From NCBI GenBank assembly GCA_008080595.1, contig VIKI01000076.1, positions 22,209 through 65,050 of the forward strand: a stretch of 42,842 bases of DNA, given 5' to 3'. Every line of letters begins with the position of its first letter. Within the stretch, counting starts at the first letter, position 1. Shown here piece by piece: positions 8,834-18,195 of the stretch. The stretch is from Comamonadaceae bacterium (GTDB lineage: Bacteria; Pseudomonadota; Gammaproteobacteria; Burkholderiales; Burkholderiaceae_C). Both the position numbers and the translations under genes were made by a program. Below the pieces are notes generated by a model. It made no database searches, was not told the DNA's origin, and saw nothing but the letters and a program-made list of their open reading frames with translations.

Positions 8834-10261
8834 CTAAGCCGTACTCTTGTTCCACATGGTCACCTGTTGTCCGACATAGGCATTCAATGCATTCAAACTG
8901 GCCATTTGAGCATCCAGAGCACCGTAACGCCGATTCAACGCAGCCTCAACACGGCTTGCTTTTTCATTGACCCGCTGCTGATCTTTTGTATTGGCTTCAA
9001 GTGCCCGTTTTAACGCAGCATCCTTGCTGCTGAAAAAACCATCTGTCGCCAACAATCCGGTAGCGAATTTTTTTAATTTCAGCCCCATACCATTGGTCAG
9101 ATCATTGTTATTGTTTGTTGTGAAGAATTTTTTGACCTCATCGCCATTTTGAAGCGCGGTAGATAGTTTGCTACTGTCAACCACCAAATCCCCCCCCATC
9201 TGCTGGCTGATCCCGATGTCAGCCAAACGTGCATAGGCCGCCCCAGTGGTATTTGATTGCAAAATTCCTTGCAAAGCACGTTGCAACCCCACCGCAGTGG
9301 TGTCACCTTGTAACAGACCTGCGGTCTTGGTTCCGGCATCGTATTTGGTTAGATCCTGCAAAGACTGGTTGATGTCGTTATAAGCCTTTACAAAACCATT
9401 CACTGCATCAGTAATGGCATTTTGATTGGGAGTCACCGTGATTTCTGCAGCACTTGTCATCACAGTTTTGGCTGTAAGCGTCACCCCAGACACCACGTTG
9501 CTGAAAGTATTTGTTGCCGAGCTGATATCAATCCCATTGAGCTTGGCAGTTGCATCAGTCCCAATTTGCGTCATCGTAGAACCTGGTGTGGCCTCGTAGA
9601 CCAAGCGCGACAACCCTGCGTTGTCCGTCAAAGTGCCATCGCTAGTATCCGCTGTGACCGACATCTTGAAGCCCGCTTCGACACCGGTAGCTGTGGAACG
9701 CAACAGCAAGCGTTCACCAGAGGCATCTGTCAGTACCGTCGCACTGACCCCGGCACCGGCTCCATTGATTTTGCTGGCAATACTTGACACGGTATCGTCC
9801 ACCGCCACAGTGATATCCACTGCCGTTGCCGTACCTGGCGTAAAAGTGCCGCCCACAGCTGACCACTTGCCTAACTGAATTTGCAGTGTTCCTGCACCAG
9901 GCATCATCCCGGCAGGTGTTAAGGCTTGTGACGCATTGGACTGCGACTTGGCCAAGCCCATCACTTGCACACTGAAATTATTGGCCTGCGTGCCTCCAAT
10001 CGCAGAAACACCTACAGCAGCATCATTTGACGAAGTTGCTGATACCGCATTCCAGGTCGTCAAACTGTTCAGCGTGCCGACAGCACTTGACAATGTTGAC
10101 ACCAGTGACTTGATTTGTCCAAAAGCAGATATCTTGGTGTTGACCGTTGCCGCCTTCACCTTGAGGTTGGTCAATGGTTGCTTTTCAAGGGCCACCAACT
10201 GTGACACGATGGACTTGACATCTAGTCCACTACCAATGCCGGTTGAAGAAATGGTTGCCAT
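8834..10261 (-). CDS. fliD: FliD, flagellar filament cap protein (HAP2)
   Basis: FliD forms the cap complex at the filament tip and catalyses flagellin insertion. The 475-residue product begins MATISSTGIGSGLDVKSIVS, the conserved FliD N-terminal D0 motif. It has a Thr/Ser/Ala-rich variable middle. It ends with the FliD_C coiled region carrying DAALKRALEANTKDQQRVNE and a final helix (LNRRYGALDAQMASLNALN). The start at 10261 is set by GGAG 6 bp upstream and by the family N-terminus; the longer form adds 25 unrelated residues. It lies between fliC1 and fliS on the same strand, but a hairpin separates it from fliC1, and a possible own promoter lies upstream. Confidence 0.96.
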   Translation of the reverse strand: MATISSTGIGSGLDVKSIVSQLVALEKQPLTNLKVKAATVNTKISAFGQIKSLVSTLSSAVGTLNSLTTWNAVSATSSNDAAVGVSAIGGTQANNFSVQVMGLAKSQSNASQALTPAGMMPGAGTLQIQLGKWSAVGGTFTPGTATAVDITVAVDDTVSSIASKINGAGAGVSATVLTDASGERLLLRSTATGVEAGFKMSVTADTSDGTLTDNAGLSRLVYEATPGSTMTQIGTDATAKLNGIDISSATNTFSNVVSGVTLTAKTVMTSAAEITVTPNQNAITDAVNGFVKAYNDINQSLQDLTKYDAGTKTAGLLQGDTTAVGLQRALQGILQSNTTGAAYARLADIGISQQMGGDLVVDSSKLSTALQNGDEVKKFFTTNNNNDLTNGMGLKLKKFATGLLATDGFFSSKDAALKRALEANTKDQQRVNEKASRVEAALNRRYGALDAQMASLNALNAYVGQQVTMWNKSTA

Positions 10262-10326
10262 GATGAACTCCAGTCTTGTCAGGTGTTCCCGATTATCCAG
10301 TTGAGCGTCTGCCGTTAAACCGAAAG

Positions 10327-10353
10327 ATAGCGGCAAATCGCCTCAATAATCAA
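10327..10353 (-). promoter_or_regulatory. Possible sigma-28 promoter of fliD
   Basis: On the minus strand TTGATTAT is followed, 11 bases later, by GCCGCTAT, about 65 bp upstream of the fliD start. Spacing is exactly that of the three stronger FliA sites in this window, but the -35 match is poor. FliD is normally a late flagellar gene, which is why I list it. Confidence 0.35.
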
Positions 10354-10373
10354 TATGCTCCCAAAAAGCCAAT

Positions 10374-10401
10374 GGCGACGACAGGAAAACCTGCCGCCGC
10401 C
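10374..10401 (-). terminator. Hairpin after fliC1, possible terminator
   Basis: A 12-bp stem (GGCGGCGGCAGG paired with CCTGTCGTCGCC, including two G-U pairs) with a TTTT loop lies about 45 bp downstream of the fliC1 stop on the minus strand. There is no U-run directly after the stem, so termination may be inefficient. Confidence 0.5.
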
Positions 10402-10446
10402 CAACTTCAACCCAGAGCCAGTTGAAGTATTTTCAGATTCACCAGC

Positions 10447-11946
10447 TTACCGAAGCAGTGCCAACACACCTTGCGGCAATTGGTTAGCTTGTGCCACCAT
10501 GGCCGTACCGGCTTGTTGCAAGATCTGAGCACGTGACAGGTTAGCCGTTTCAGAGGCGAAGTCGGCATCCTGAATGCGACCACGGGCAGCAGATTGATTT
10601 TCAGACGAAATCTGCAGAGACGAAATCGTTGTCTCAAACCGTGACTGCAAAGCACCTAATTTGGCTCGCTCACCACTGATGAACTGTAGCGCAGAATCCA
10701 CCGTTTTTAATGCATCGGTCGCCTTAGTGAAGGTTGTGATGTCCAACTCGGACACTTTCTTCAAAGTCGAAGTCGCCGTAGTGAAATTGTTAAAAGTGGT
10801 TGATGTAGCTGCGAACGACTTTTCCGAGTCCAGCGTCAGGTAGCCAGAAACCGACACGTATTCACCAGCTGCAACAGTCGCTGCGCTGATAGCTCGTGCC
10901 GTGCCCACTGAACCCAAGGCACCAGCCGTATCAGCCTGCATTTTTTTCACGGTGGCTGCACCACCATTAGCAGACGTGCCTGCTTTGCCGATAATCATGT
11001 CATTGCCAGACTCATTGGTTAAGATGATTCCATCATTGGTCGCATTGAGCTCTGCAGTGATACCCGTCTTGGATGACTTGTCGTTAATGGCCTGAACTGC
11101 AGCAGACAAGCCATCCGCACCCGTTATGGCGGTCAAGCTGAAGCTGACGGTTTCTGCCGTGCTGTTATCCGCCTTGAGTGCAAGCGAATAGCCGCCTGTT
11201 GCACTAAAAGAGAGTTCGCTAACGGTGCGAGCTGTCGCCTGTACACCCGTGCTGGAAGTTTGTGCATTCACCTTGTCAGCGGTTGCCTTGGCAGTTTCAC
11301 TAACCAAGACAGAGATATCTTTGGTACCGAGAGAACCTGCAATACCGAGCGTCCCGGCCGCCACACCATTGGTCGCACCCGCAACCGTGGCTACCGTCGC
11401 TGCAGCCCCCAGTGTTGATGCTGCAGCCTGGTTATTTCCATACACGTTGGTACGCATATTGGCTGTAGCAGCCACAATGGTTTGATTGGCATTGGCACCC
11501 ACTTGATACCTGGCCGACCCAAAAGTACCATCCAGAATTTTCTGACCGTTGAACTCAGTGGTCTGCGCAACACGATCCAACTCACTTACCAGTTGGGTCA
11601 CCTCTTGGTTCAGCGCTTGGCGGTCACTTGCGGTGTTGGTGGCATTGGCAGACTGCACGGCCAATTCACGAACACGCTGCAAAATGTCGCCAGCAGCCTT
11701 CATGGCACCTTCTGTAGTTTGAGCCAAAGAAATACCATCATTTGCGTTCCGCACAGCCTGATTCAAACCACGAATTTGCCCAGTGAAACGCTCTGAAATG
11801 GCCAAACCGGCTGCATCGTCTTTGGCGCTGTTGATGCGCAAACCTGAAGACAAACGCTGAATAGCCGTACTGAGCGACGAAGCGCTGGCCCCGAGTTGGC
11901 GTTGAGCCGTCAACGAATTGACATTGGTGTTGATAGTGGAAGCCAT
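10447..11946 (-). CDS. fliC: Flagellin 1
   Basis: This is the filament subunit. The 499-residue product has the conserved D0/D1 N-terminus ([40 protein letters not shown]) and C-terminus ([20 protein letters not shown], ending [10 protein letters not shown]). Between them is a large Ser/Thr/Ala-rich surface domain that could carry O-glycans. AGGAGA precedes the ATG. A strong sigma-28 promoter lies about 125 bp upstream. It is divergent from a second flagellin of identical length. The two differ more in their first 130 residues (roughly 18% by hand count) than in the central domain (roughly 7%), opposite to the usual flagellin pattern. Symbol by family; numbering of the two copies is arbitrary. 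Confidence 0.97.
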   Translation of the reverse strand: MASTINTNVNSLTAQRQLGASASSLSTAIQRLSSGLRINSAKDDAAGLAISERFTGQIRGLNQAVRNANDGISLAQTTEGAMKAAGDILQRVRELAVQSANATNTASDRQALNQEVTQLVSELDRVAQTTEFNGQKILDGTFGSARYQVGANANQTIVAATANMRTNVYGNNQAAASTLGAAATVATVAGATNGVAAGTLGIAGSLGTKDISVLVSETAKATADKVNAQTSSTGVQATARTVSELSFSATGGYSLALKADNSTAETVSFSLTAITGADGLSAAVQAINDKSSKTGITAELNATNDGIILTNESGNDMIIGKAGTSANGGAATVKKMQADTAGALGSVGTARAISAATVAAGEYVSVSGYLTLDSEKSFAATSTTFNNFTTATSTLKKVSELDITTFTKATDALKTVDSALQFISGERAKLGALQSRFETTISSLQISSENQSAARGRIQDADFASETANLSRAQILQQAGTAMVAQANQLPQGVLALLR

Positions 11947-12298
11947 GATGATCTCCTAAAAAAACTGACTGATACAAACAATATGGACCGACAACTACGA
12001 CTGGACAAATCCCACCACCAAGCACCACTGTAGACCGTTGATGCTGTGGCCTGAGCCGGCCGTTGTATGAGTTTTCGGCAAACCCAATACAAACTTAAGC
12101 CATGTTTCGTGTTTTTGCTTCACTCACATTGTTTTGAGCTGGTTAATCGTTTGAGAAACGGGGTTTATCTGCCATTTATTCGTCTTTTCATCTTCTGACG
12201 AATCCGCACAATTTACCCATCGATTCTTTCATTCCAGCCAAGCCGCTCCCAGTTAGGCCAGAAAGGAATGGATACACCAACCTTTTAGGAGTCAGACC
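11947..12298. promoter_or_regulatory. Divergent flagellin intergenic region
   Basis: The 352 bp between the two flagellin starts hold the ribosome binding sites of both (AGGAGA for fliC1, TTAGGAG for fliC2) and one convincing sigma-28 promoter, directed to fliC1. Toward fliC2 I found no site with a TTAAGTTT-N11-GCCGAAAA-like arrangement. No further gene is seen. Confidence 0.6.
12072..12098 (-). promoter_or_regulatory. Sigma-28 (FliA) promoter of fliC1
   Basis: On the minus strand TTAAGTTT is followed after exactly 11 bases by GCCGAAAA, nearly the enterobacterial sigma-28 consensus (TAAAGTTT-N11-GCCGATAA). The site lies about 125 bp upstream of the fliC1 start, giving a long leader. FliA, the sigma factor that would read it, is encoded at 31494-32210. 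Confidence 0.85.
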
Positions 12299-13798
12299 AT
12301 GGCCTCAACCATCAACACCAACGTCAGTTCCTTGACAGCACAGCGAAACCTGAGCGCAAGCCAGCTTTCACTCTCGACATCCGTCCAACGTCTCTCTTCA
12401 GGTTTACGCATCAACAGCGCCAAAGACGATGCAGCCGGTTTGGCGATTACGGAACGCTTTACAAGTCAAATCCGCGGTGTTGTTCAGGCTGCCCGAAACG
12501 CAAATGATGGTATTTCATTGGCCCAGGTGGCAGAAGGTGCCATGGGCTCAGCCAGCAATATTCTTCAGCGTGTTCGTGAATTGGCCGTGCAGTCCGCCAA
12601 CTCAACCAACAGCGCGAGTGACCGCCAAGCGCTGAATCAAGAAGTGACTCAACTGGTGAGTGAATTGGATCGTATTGCAGTCAATACCGAATTCAACGGA
12701 CAAAAGCTGCTCGACGGCACGTTTGGTACTGCCAAATACCAAGTTGGTGCCAACGCCAATCAAACCATTGTGGCGGCTACAGCCAATATGCGTACCAATG
12801 TGTATGGAAATAACCAAGCCGGAGCAACAACACTGGGTGCTTCGGCGACTGTTGCCACAGTCGCAGGTGCAACCAATGGCGTAGTGGCCGGGACACTCGG
12901 TATTGCAGGTTCTCTCGGAACCAAAGATATCTCTGTCTTGGTTAGTGAAACTGCCAAGGCAACCGCAGACAAGGTGAACGCGCAAACGCCCAGCACAGGT
13001 GTACAGGCAACAGCTCGCACGGTTGCTGAACTGACTTTTGGTGCAACAGGCGGCTATTCGCTTGCACTCAAGGCGGACAACAGCACAGTCGAAACAGTCA
13101 GCTTCAGCTTGACTGCCATAACGGGGTCAGATGGCTTGTCTGCTGCAGTGCAGGCCATCAACGAAAAGTCGTCCAAAACGGGGATCACTGCAGAGCTGAA
13201 TGCAACCAATGATGGTATCGTTCTGACCAATGAGTCTGGCAACGACATGATTGTCGGCAAAGCCGGTACGGCAGCTAACGGTGGTGCGACCACCGTGAAA
13301 AAAATGCAGGTCAATACGGCTGGTGCCTTAGGCTCAGTGGGTACGGCACGAGATATTAGCGCCGCAACTGTGGCTGCTGGTGAGTACGTATCGCTTTCAG
13401 GCTACCTGACGCTGGACTCAGAAAAGTCGTTCGCAGCCACATCAACCACTTTTAACAACTTCACTACGAATACCTCGACCTTGAAAAAGGTATCAGAGTT
13501 GGACATCACATCTTTTACCAAGGCCACCGACGCGCTGAAAACGGTGGATTCTGCATTACAGTTCATCAGCGGAGAGCGCGCGAAACTTGGCGCTTTGCAA
13601 TCCAGGTTTGAAACAAGCATTTCGTCTCTGAATATTTCAGCCGAAAATCAATCCGCTGCCCGCAGCCGGATTCAAGACGCTGACTTTGCAGCAGAAACCG
13701 CCAACCTTTCACGCGCACAGATTCTGCAACAAGCGGGCACGGCCATGGTGGCACAAGCCAATCAGATTCCACAGGGTGTCCTTCAACTACTGAAGTAA
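12299..13798 (+). CDS. fliC: Flagellin 2
   Basis: Second filament subunit, 499 residues, head-to-head with fliC1. It has the full flagellin D0/D1 ends ([40 protein letters not shown]; final [10 protein letters not shown]) and a central domain almost the same as that of fliC1. One run of 47 identical bases exists at 12920-12966 versus 11279-11325. TTAGGAG precedes the ATG. No clear sigma-28 promoter was found upstream, unlike fliC1, so the two genes are probably expressed differently. A strong hairpin terminator follows the stop. Both copies look intact. Confidence 0.97.
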   Translation: MASTINTNVSSLTAQRNLSASQLSLSTSVQRLSSGLRINSAKDDAAGLAITERFTSQIRGVVQAARNANDGISLAQVAEGAMGSASNILQRVRELAVQSANSTNSASDRQALNQEVTQLVSELDRIAVNTEFNGQKLLDGTFGTAKYQVGANANQTIVAATANMRTNVYGNNQAGATTLGASATVATVAGATNGVVAGTLGIAGSLGTKDISVLVSETAKATADKVNAQTPSTGVQATARTVAELTFGATGGYSLALKADNSTVETVSFSLTAITGSDGLSAAVQAINEKSSKTGITAELNATNDGIVLTNESGNDMIVGKAGTAANGGATTVKKMQVNTAGALGSVGTARDISAATVAAGEYVSLSGYLTLDSEKSFAATSTTFNNFTTNTSTLKKVSELDITSFTKATDALKTVDSALQFISGERAKLGALQSRFETSISSLNISAENQSAARSRIQDADFAAETANLSRAQILQQAGTAMVAQANQIPQGVLQLLK

Positions 13799-13828
13799 GC
13801 AGGCTCTTCGAAACCTCCCACCCTACAG

Positions 13829-13862
13829 AAAAGTCGGATACTATGAATTAGTCCGACTTTTT
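13829..13862 (+). terminator. Rho-independent terminator after fliC2
   Basis: A perfect 10-bp stem (AAAAGTCGGA / TCCGACTTTT) with a 13-base loop is followed by further T residues, 30 bp after the fliC2 stop and only 12 bp before the ATG of the next gene. Genes on both sides are on the plus strand. Confidence 0.85.
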
Positions 13863-13874
13863 AATTTTCACATA

Positions 13875-16019
13875 ATGAAAAATCTTCAAACTCGCCTTAT
13901 CGATGCATTCAAGCAACAAAACTGGGGGAGTTTGAGTGATTTATGCAAAAAACAACTCGCAATCGACAAAAAAAATCTTTTAGCCAACCGTTATCTAGGA
14001 TTTTCTCTTCATAAATTACATCTGGAAAGTCAAGCGATTCAAGCTTTTAATGAAGCCATTCGCAGACATCCAAATGATTTAGAAATTAAATTAAATTTTG
14101 CCAATACCTTGATGGCGAATGGTAGTTATTTCGATGCCATTCCGCTCTTGGAAACCATATGCAAACATAAAAAAAATGCATTTTCTCCATGGGTTTTGTT
14201 ATCGCAATCACTTTATCTGACACAAGACTCGAGAAGAGGAATTAAGTGTGGCATTCATTTGCAAGAAATCGCAAAAACAGATCAGGAAAAATCTGTTGCT
14301 CTGCGGCAAAAAGCATTACATCGCAGAGAGTTAGGTGAAATTAGAGAAGCAATTGTAGATTGCCAAAATGCAATCAAACTTGATCCAACGGAAGCTGCAA
14401 ACTATACAAACAAACTACTCTTTATGCTTGCAGATCCAGAGTATAAAGTAAAATCAATCAAAGATGCCGCAGATGAATTTGCTGTTCAATTTGAATTGCC
14501 GATAAAGCACCTTTGGACACAACATGATCGAACCCTTCTGAAACCGTGGAAAAAACTTAATATTGGATTCTTGTCTCCTGATTTTAAGAGTCATTCGGTC
14601 ATGTATTTTCTCGAAGGGCTACTCGCCAGTCTAGATCGACATCAATTTAATATCATTGCCTTCCACTTGCACACTGGTTGTGATCTTGTAGTCAAAAATC
14701 ATGTTGATGTTTTTGTCAATTTAAACAATCACAGCTACCCAGAGCAAATAGATCTAATTACCGCACAACAACCAGATATCATTATCGATGTCGCAGGCCA
14801 TACTGGAAATAATGGCCTTCACTTAATGGCAAGAAAACTTGCGCCGATTCAAGTATCATGGCTTGGATATCCAGCTACGACTGGTCTCACAGCAATTGAT
14901 TATAAAATTACAGATGAAGTCACCGATCCACCAGGTGCAGACATAGAATATTCTGAAAAGCTATATCGACTCCATACTCTTTTTTGTTGCTACCGACCAC
15001 ATATTCGAAATCCACTATGGCGTTACCAACCTGCCTTTCTTGTTCAATCCACACCCGCATTGAGCAATGGTTACGTGACTTTTGGAAGTTGTAATAATTT
15101 GGGGAAATTGACAGATAATGTGCTGAAGTTATGGGGTCAACTGCTGCATGAAATACCGAACGCACGATTGTTGATTGAAGGTAAAAATCTAGACGAACCC
15201 GAATTCGGAAATAAATACCAGGCGCGGTGCGAATCATTGGGTATCCCGCTGGATCGACTGGAACTTATACCATTAGACAGTAACAACCAATATCTAACCT
15301 ACCACCGCATTGATATTGCACTGGATCCCTTCCCGCTGACAGGTGGTACAACTACTTTTGACTTGCTCTGGATGGGATTGCCGCTGGTTTCCATGCAAGG
15401 GGACTGTTTCAAAAGCCGTCTGAGCACGGGCATCTTGAGCTACCTGGATCGCAAACAATGGTTGGCAAACAGTCCTGAGGAATACATCGACATTGCGAAA
15501 AAGTTGGCATCTGACATTGATGCGCTCAATACATCACGGCTGACACAGCGGAAACAGGTTGAGGATTCGCCGCTGATGAATGAGCGTCACTATACAAAAT
15601 TGTTTGGCCAGGCAATGCGCGAAATGTGGCTGCGTTGGCTGGCGCAAGGCCCCCACCCAAAACAAGCACAGCTGATTGAGCAATGGCACAGAGAGATACC
15701 TGCGCCATTGCAAACGAACACCCCACCAGAGGTGGGTGTGGCTACCGGAAAACGGCTCAGTTTGAATCAGGCCCATGAAAAACTGCAACATTTGCTAGAG
15801 CAAGCAAAAACACAATCCCCAGATACAGCACAAGGTTCTGGACAAATCAGTGACAAAAACTGGCGAGAAGTCACTGAATTTGCGGAAACCGTTTTATCAG
15901 CGATACCCCATGAGCCATTGGCGCTTGCGTGCTTGGCCGAGGTAGAGCACGCACACGGGCACACCGATTTTGCTGTGACTTACTTGCAATATGCAGCCCA
16001 ATCGATAAGCGCTCAATAA
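13875..16019 (+). CDS. TPR-containing O-linked GlcNAc transferase-like glycosyltransferase (GT41, SPINDLY type)
   Basis: Soluble 714-residue protein. The N-terminal 180 or so residues are TPR-like helices (LANRYLGFSLHKLHLESQAI; AIVDCQNAIKLDPTEAANYT). They are followed by a bacterial OGT catalytic domain at about residues 225-620. Recognisable blocks are NIGFLSPDFKSHSVMYFLEG, DIIIDVAGHTGNNGLHLMAR, APIQVSWLGYPATTGLTAID and DIALDPFPLTGGTTTFDLLW. GT41 enzymes add sugars to Ser/Thr of proteins. The position beside the flagellins suggests flagellin as acceptor, which is inference. The first half is clearly more AT-rich than the second half and its neighbours, so the gene may be mosaic. No ribosome binding site is visible, and a terminator ends 12 bp before the ATG. 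Confidence 0.9.
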   Translation: MKNLQTRLIDAFKQQNWGSLSDLCKKQLAIDKKNLLANRYLGFSLHKLHLESQAIQAFNEAIRRHPNDLEIKLNFANTLMANGSYFDAIPLLETICKHKKNAFSPWVLLSQSLYLTQDSRRGIKCGIHLQEIAKTDQEKSVALRQKALHRRELGEIREAIVDCQNAIKLDPTEAANYTNKLLFMLADPEYKVKSIKDAADEFAVQFELPIKHLWTQHDRTLLKPWKKLNIGFLSPDFKSHSVMYFLEGLLASLDRHQFNIIAFHLHTGCDLVVKNHVDVFVNLNNHSYPEQIDLITAQQPDIIIDVAGHTGNNGLHLMARKLAPIQVSWLGYPATTGLTAIDYKITDEVTDPPGADIEYSEKLYRLHTLFCCYRPHIRNPLWRYQPAFLVQSTPALSNGYVTFGSCNNLGKLTDNVLKLWGQLLHEIPNARLLIEGKNLDEPEFGNKYQARCESLGIPLDRLELIPLDSNNQYLTYHRIDIALDPFPLTGGTTTFDLLWMGLPLVSMQGDCFKSRLSTGILSYLDRKQWLANSPEEYIDIAKKLASDIDALNTSRLTQRKQVEDSPLMNERHYTKLFGQAMREMWLRWLAQGPHPKQAQLIEQWHREIPAPLQTNTPPEVGVATGKRLSLNQAHEKLQHLLEQAKTQSPDTAQGSGQISDKNWREVTEFAETVLSAIPHEPLALACLAEVEHAHGHTDFAVTYLQYAAQSISAQ

Positions 16020-16023
16020 ACTG

Positions 16024-16803
16024 CTAACCCACGCGCCTTAAAAATCCATCAGGTGCCACTGTCACCATCAATTTGTTCGGCCAGGTGGGGTCAATTTGAA
16101 AATCAGATCGACTCTTCAGCCATTGATGCACCGCAGTCTTTGGGTTGTTGCCAACATCCCATGGTCTGTCAGCGAAAAACCCAGGCGGCATATCGTCCAC
16201 AAAAGAATCAAACACCACGCAATAGCTACCGACTGACACCATCGGCGCATACGCATTCAGTTCTGCCAATACATGTTCATGGGTGTGCATGGAGTCCAGC
16301 AACACCAGAACCCGCTTGTAACCCTGACTTTCTTGCCTTACTTTCGAGACGGTCACGGGATCAATGGAAGAACCCTGGATCATTCGAATACGGTTACCCA
16401 AGGGGTGTGATTCAATGGCTTGAAGATTGTGTGCACGAATGTCAATATCTACCCCGATAACTTTGCGTTGGCTCTTGCAGGGGTCTAACAGCGTACCTGC
16501 TTCGGTGGCATCGCAAATATCCAGCAAGGCCAAAAGACTGGCGCTCAGAACAAGCGAACCACCATGTGCAATGCCGGTCTCAATGATCAAATCAGGGCGC
16601 ACCCGCCAAACCAGCTCTTGTATGGCAACCATATCCTGTGGATATTGAATGATCGGGCGACCCAGCCAATCAAAGTTGTACACATATTTGCGCTGCATGG
16701 AGGCTTGAAGCCAATCGCGTGACAACGCCTGGAATTTATCGTCTTGACCGTAGGACGCAATGCGCTCACGTTGCTCGGCTTGGAATTGCTCATTTGGATT
16801 CAT
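16024..16803 (-). CDS. CmcI-like family protein (cephalosporin hydroxylase / sugar O-methyltransferase type)
   Basis: 259-residue protein of the CmcI/rhamnosyl O-methyltransferase family, a Rossmann fold using S-adenosylmethionine and a metal ion. Visible features are LIIETGIAHGGSLVLSASLL (SAM-binding loop, about residues 74-93), VIGVDIDIRAHN (about 116-127), and VLVLLDSMHTHEHVLAEL with the metal-ligand-like DSxHTHEHV. In polysaccharide clusters such proteins methylate sugar hydroxyls. The start at 16803 (MNPNEQFQAEQRERI) fits the family N-terminus with GGAG upstream; a longer start at 16917 would overlap the preceding gene by 20 bp. It is last in the minus-strand sugar cassette, 94 bp after the epimerase, and converges with the OGT gene 4 bp away. 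Confidence 0.82.
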   Translation of the reverse strand: MNPNEQFQAEQRERIASYGQDDKFQALSRDWLQASMQRKYVYNFDWLGRPIIQYPQDMVAIQELVWRVRPDLIIETGIAHGGSLVLSASLLALLDICDATEAGTLLDPCKSQRKVIGVDIDIRAHNLQAIESHPLGNRIRMIQGSSIDPVTVSKVRQESQGYKRVLVLLDSMHTHEHVLAELNAYAPMVSVGSYCVVFDSFVDDMPPGFFADRPWDVGNNPKTAVHQWLKSRSDFQIDPTWPNKLMVTVAPDGFLRRVG

Positions 16804-16897
16804 AGTGGGGACATCTCCAGAGGTTGAATAACACGATTCCTGCGTGATTGATTTTGAATCTTTGATTTCGGCACATTGACCATCACCCGTCCAACGC

Positions 16898-17710
16898 TCA
16901 AGCAGAATAGAAACCATGTGAATCTTTCATCACAGGCTTGGGAATAAAACCAAACTCGGACTGAATCCGCTCAATCCGAATTGGCAAGAATTGTTGTAAC
17001 GGTGCATTGGGCAGTACCGACCAAGTGCACCCGTTTTCAGCGCAAATGAATTCCAGCCATTGCGCATGAGTGGTTTGTATTCCACTGGCCAAGTTGTACA
17101 CCTTGTGCTGGCCACGCCAGGCAATTTGGGCCAATTGACTGGTGACATCATCCATGCAAATGTAGTCTTTTGCAGACTCAGGGGCGCTACGCAAAAGCAC
17201 CGCCCCTCGGCGAGCGTCTTGCATCAGACTGTACACAAAACTGTCGTGATTACCACCTGTGCCGCCCACCACATTGGACAAACGCACCACCTTGCCAGGC
17301 CGTCCCGAATGCAACACCAGGGATTCACCCAGCAATTTGGAAAGCTTGTACAAATCATCGGGGACTTGAGTATTGACGGTCAACGTTTGGTCTTCGTAGG
17401 TATCAGATGCCCCCAGATACACCCGTGTGCTGGAGAGGTAAATCAATTGGTCAAACCGGCCATGCTGAAGCACTTTACTCAACACCCCCACATGCGCATC
17501 GACGGTTTCAAATGGCCGACTGCGAAAGTCTGCAGTCAAACCGATGCAATAAAAAACCGTCCCCAGTGGCCGCTGCAAAATACTGGGATCGTCCCGTTGG
17601 GGCACCCAACAATCGTGGCCCAGTTGTTGCAAATAAGCGGCCAAGTGCTGACCAATATAGCCATGACCGCCGAGCACGGTGACCTGTTCAGGACTGTCCA
17701 CATGACTCAT
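16898..17710 (-). CDS. NAD-dependent epimerase/dehydratase family protein (short-chain, extended type)
   Basis: 270-residue extended SDR. The N-terminal dinucleotide loop GGHGYIGQHLAAYLQQLGHD lies at about residues 14-33. LIYLSSTRVYLG at about 90 gives the catalytic Ser/Thr strand. The active-site pair is YKLSK at about 122. It is shorter than full sugar-nucleotide epimerases (about 310-340 residues). In the cassette it could act as a 4-ketoreductase on the CDP-4-keto-6-deoxysugar intermediate; that step is otherwise unassigned here, so this is inference. ATG at 17710 overlaps the preceding acyltransferase stop by 4 bp (ATGA). Confidence 0.82.
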   Translation of the reverse strand: MSHVDSPEQVTVLGGHGYIGQHLAAYLQQLGHDCWVPQRDDPSILQRPLGTVFYCIGLTADFRSRPFETVDAHVGVLSKVLQHGRFDQLIYLSSTRVYLGASDTYEDQTLTVNTQVPDDLYKLSKLLGESLVLHSGRPGKVVRLSNVVGGTGGNHDSFVYSLMQDARRGAVLLRSAPESAKDYICMDDVTSQLAQIAWRGQHKVYNLASGIQTTHAQWLEFICAENGCTWSVLPNAPLQQFLPIRIERIQSEFGFIPKPVMKDSHGFYSA

Positions 17711-18195
17711 TCACGCCACCCCAACAATTTCAGCGGTTGACCGGCCTGGATTGAATACGCTGGCACCTCACCCCGCACCAAAGAACCCGCGCCAATCACA
17801 CACCCCTTGCCAAGCCGGGCTCCATCCAAAATGACGCAATTCGCCCCAATCCAGACATCATCCTCGATCACAATCCCGCCCTTGCTAGGCCCAAAGCCTT
17901 GCGCTCGAATAGGTACATTCCGGTTGCGAAATTCATGGTTCACGGGAGCAAAAGTACAGTTGGCAGCCACTGCGACACCATCACCCATGGTCAAACCGTT
18001 GCCGGTGTAGATGACACAACCTGAATTGATGGCACAGTCTTGACCAATCAGCACATCACCACTTCCACCTGCAGGTTTGATTTTGACAAAGCTGTCAATC
18101 ATGGTTCGTGCCCCCACCACAATGCGAGTTCCGCGAACCGAATTTTCAATATCGGCCAATGCTGAAACCCGGGCGGTGGCGTGAATATCGATCAC
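17707..18195 (-). CDS. Hexapeptide-repeat acyltransferase (left-handed beta-helix)
   Basis: 162-residue enzyme of the trimeric LbH acetyltransferase superfamily. Imperfect hexapeptide coils run through most of the chain (IHATARVSALADI; DVLIGQDCAINSGCVIYTGN; GIVIEDDVWIGANCVILDGA; ARLGKGCVIGAGSLV), with the usual NHEF loop carrying the catalytic-type His near residue 86. It probably acetylates a sugar or sugar-amine of the glycan; the exact substrate is unknown. GTG at 18195 is chosen: GAGGAG lies 5 bp upstream and the start shares GTGA with the preceding methyltransferase stop. The longer reading frame to 18291 lies within that methyltransferase and is not coding. It overlaps the downstream epimerase by ATGA. 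Confidence 0.85.
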   Translation of the reverse strand: MIDIHATARVSALADIENSVRGTRIVVGARTMIDSFVKIKPAGGSGDVLIGQDCAINSGCVIYTGNGLTMGDGVAVAANCTFAPVNHEFRNRNVPIRAQGFGPSKGGIVIEDDVWIGANCVILDGARLGKGCVIGAGSLVRGEVPAYSIQAGQPLKLLGWRE

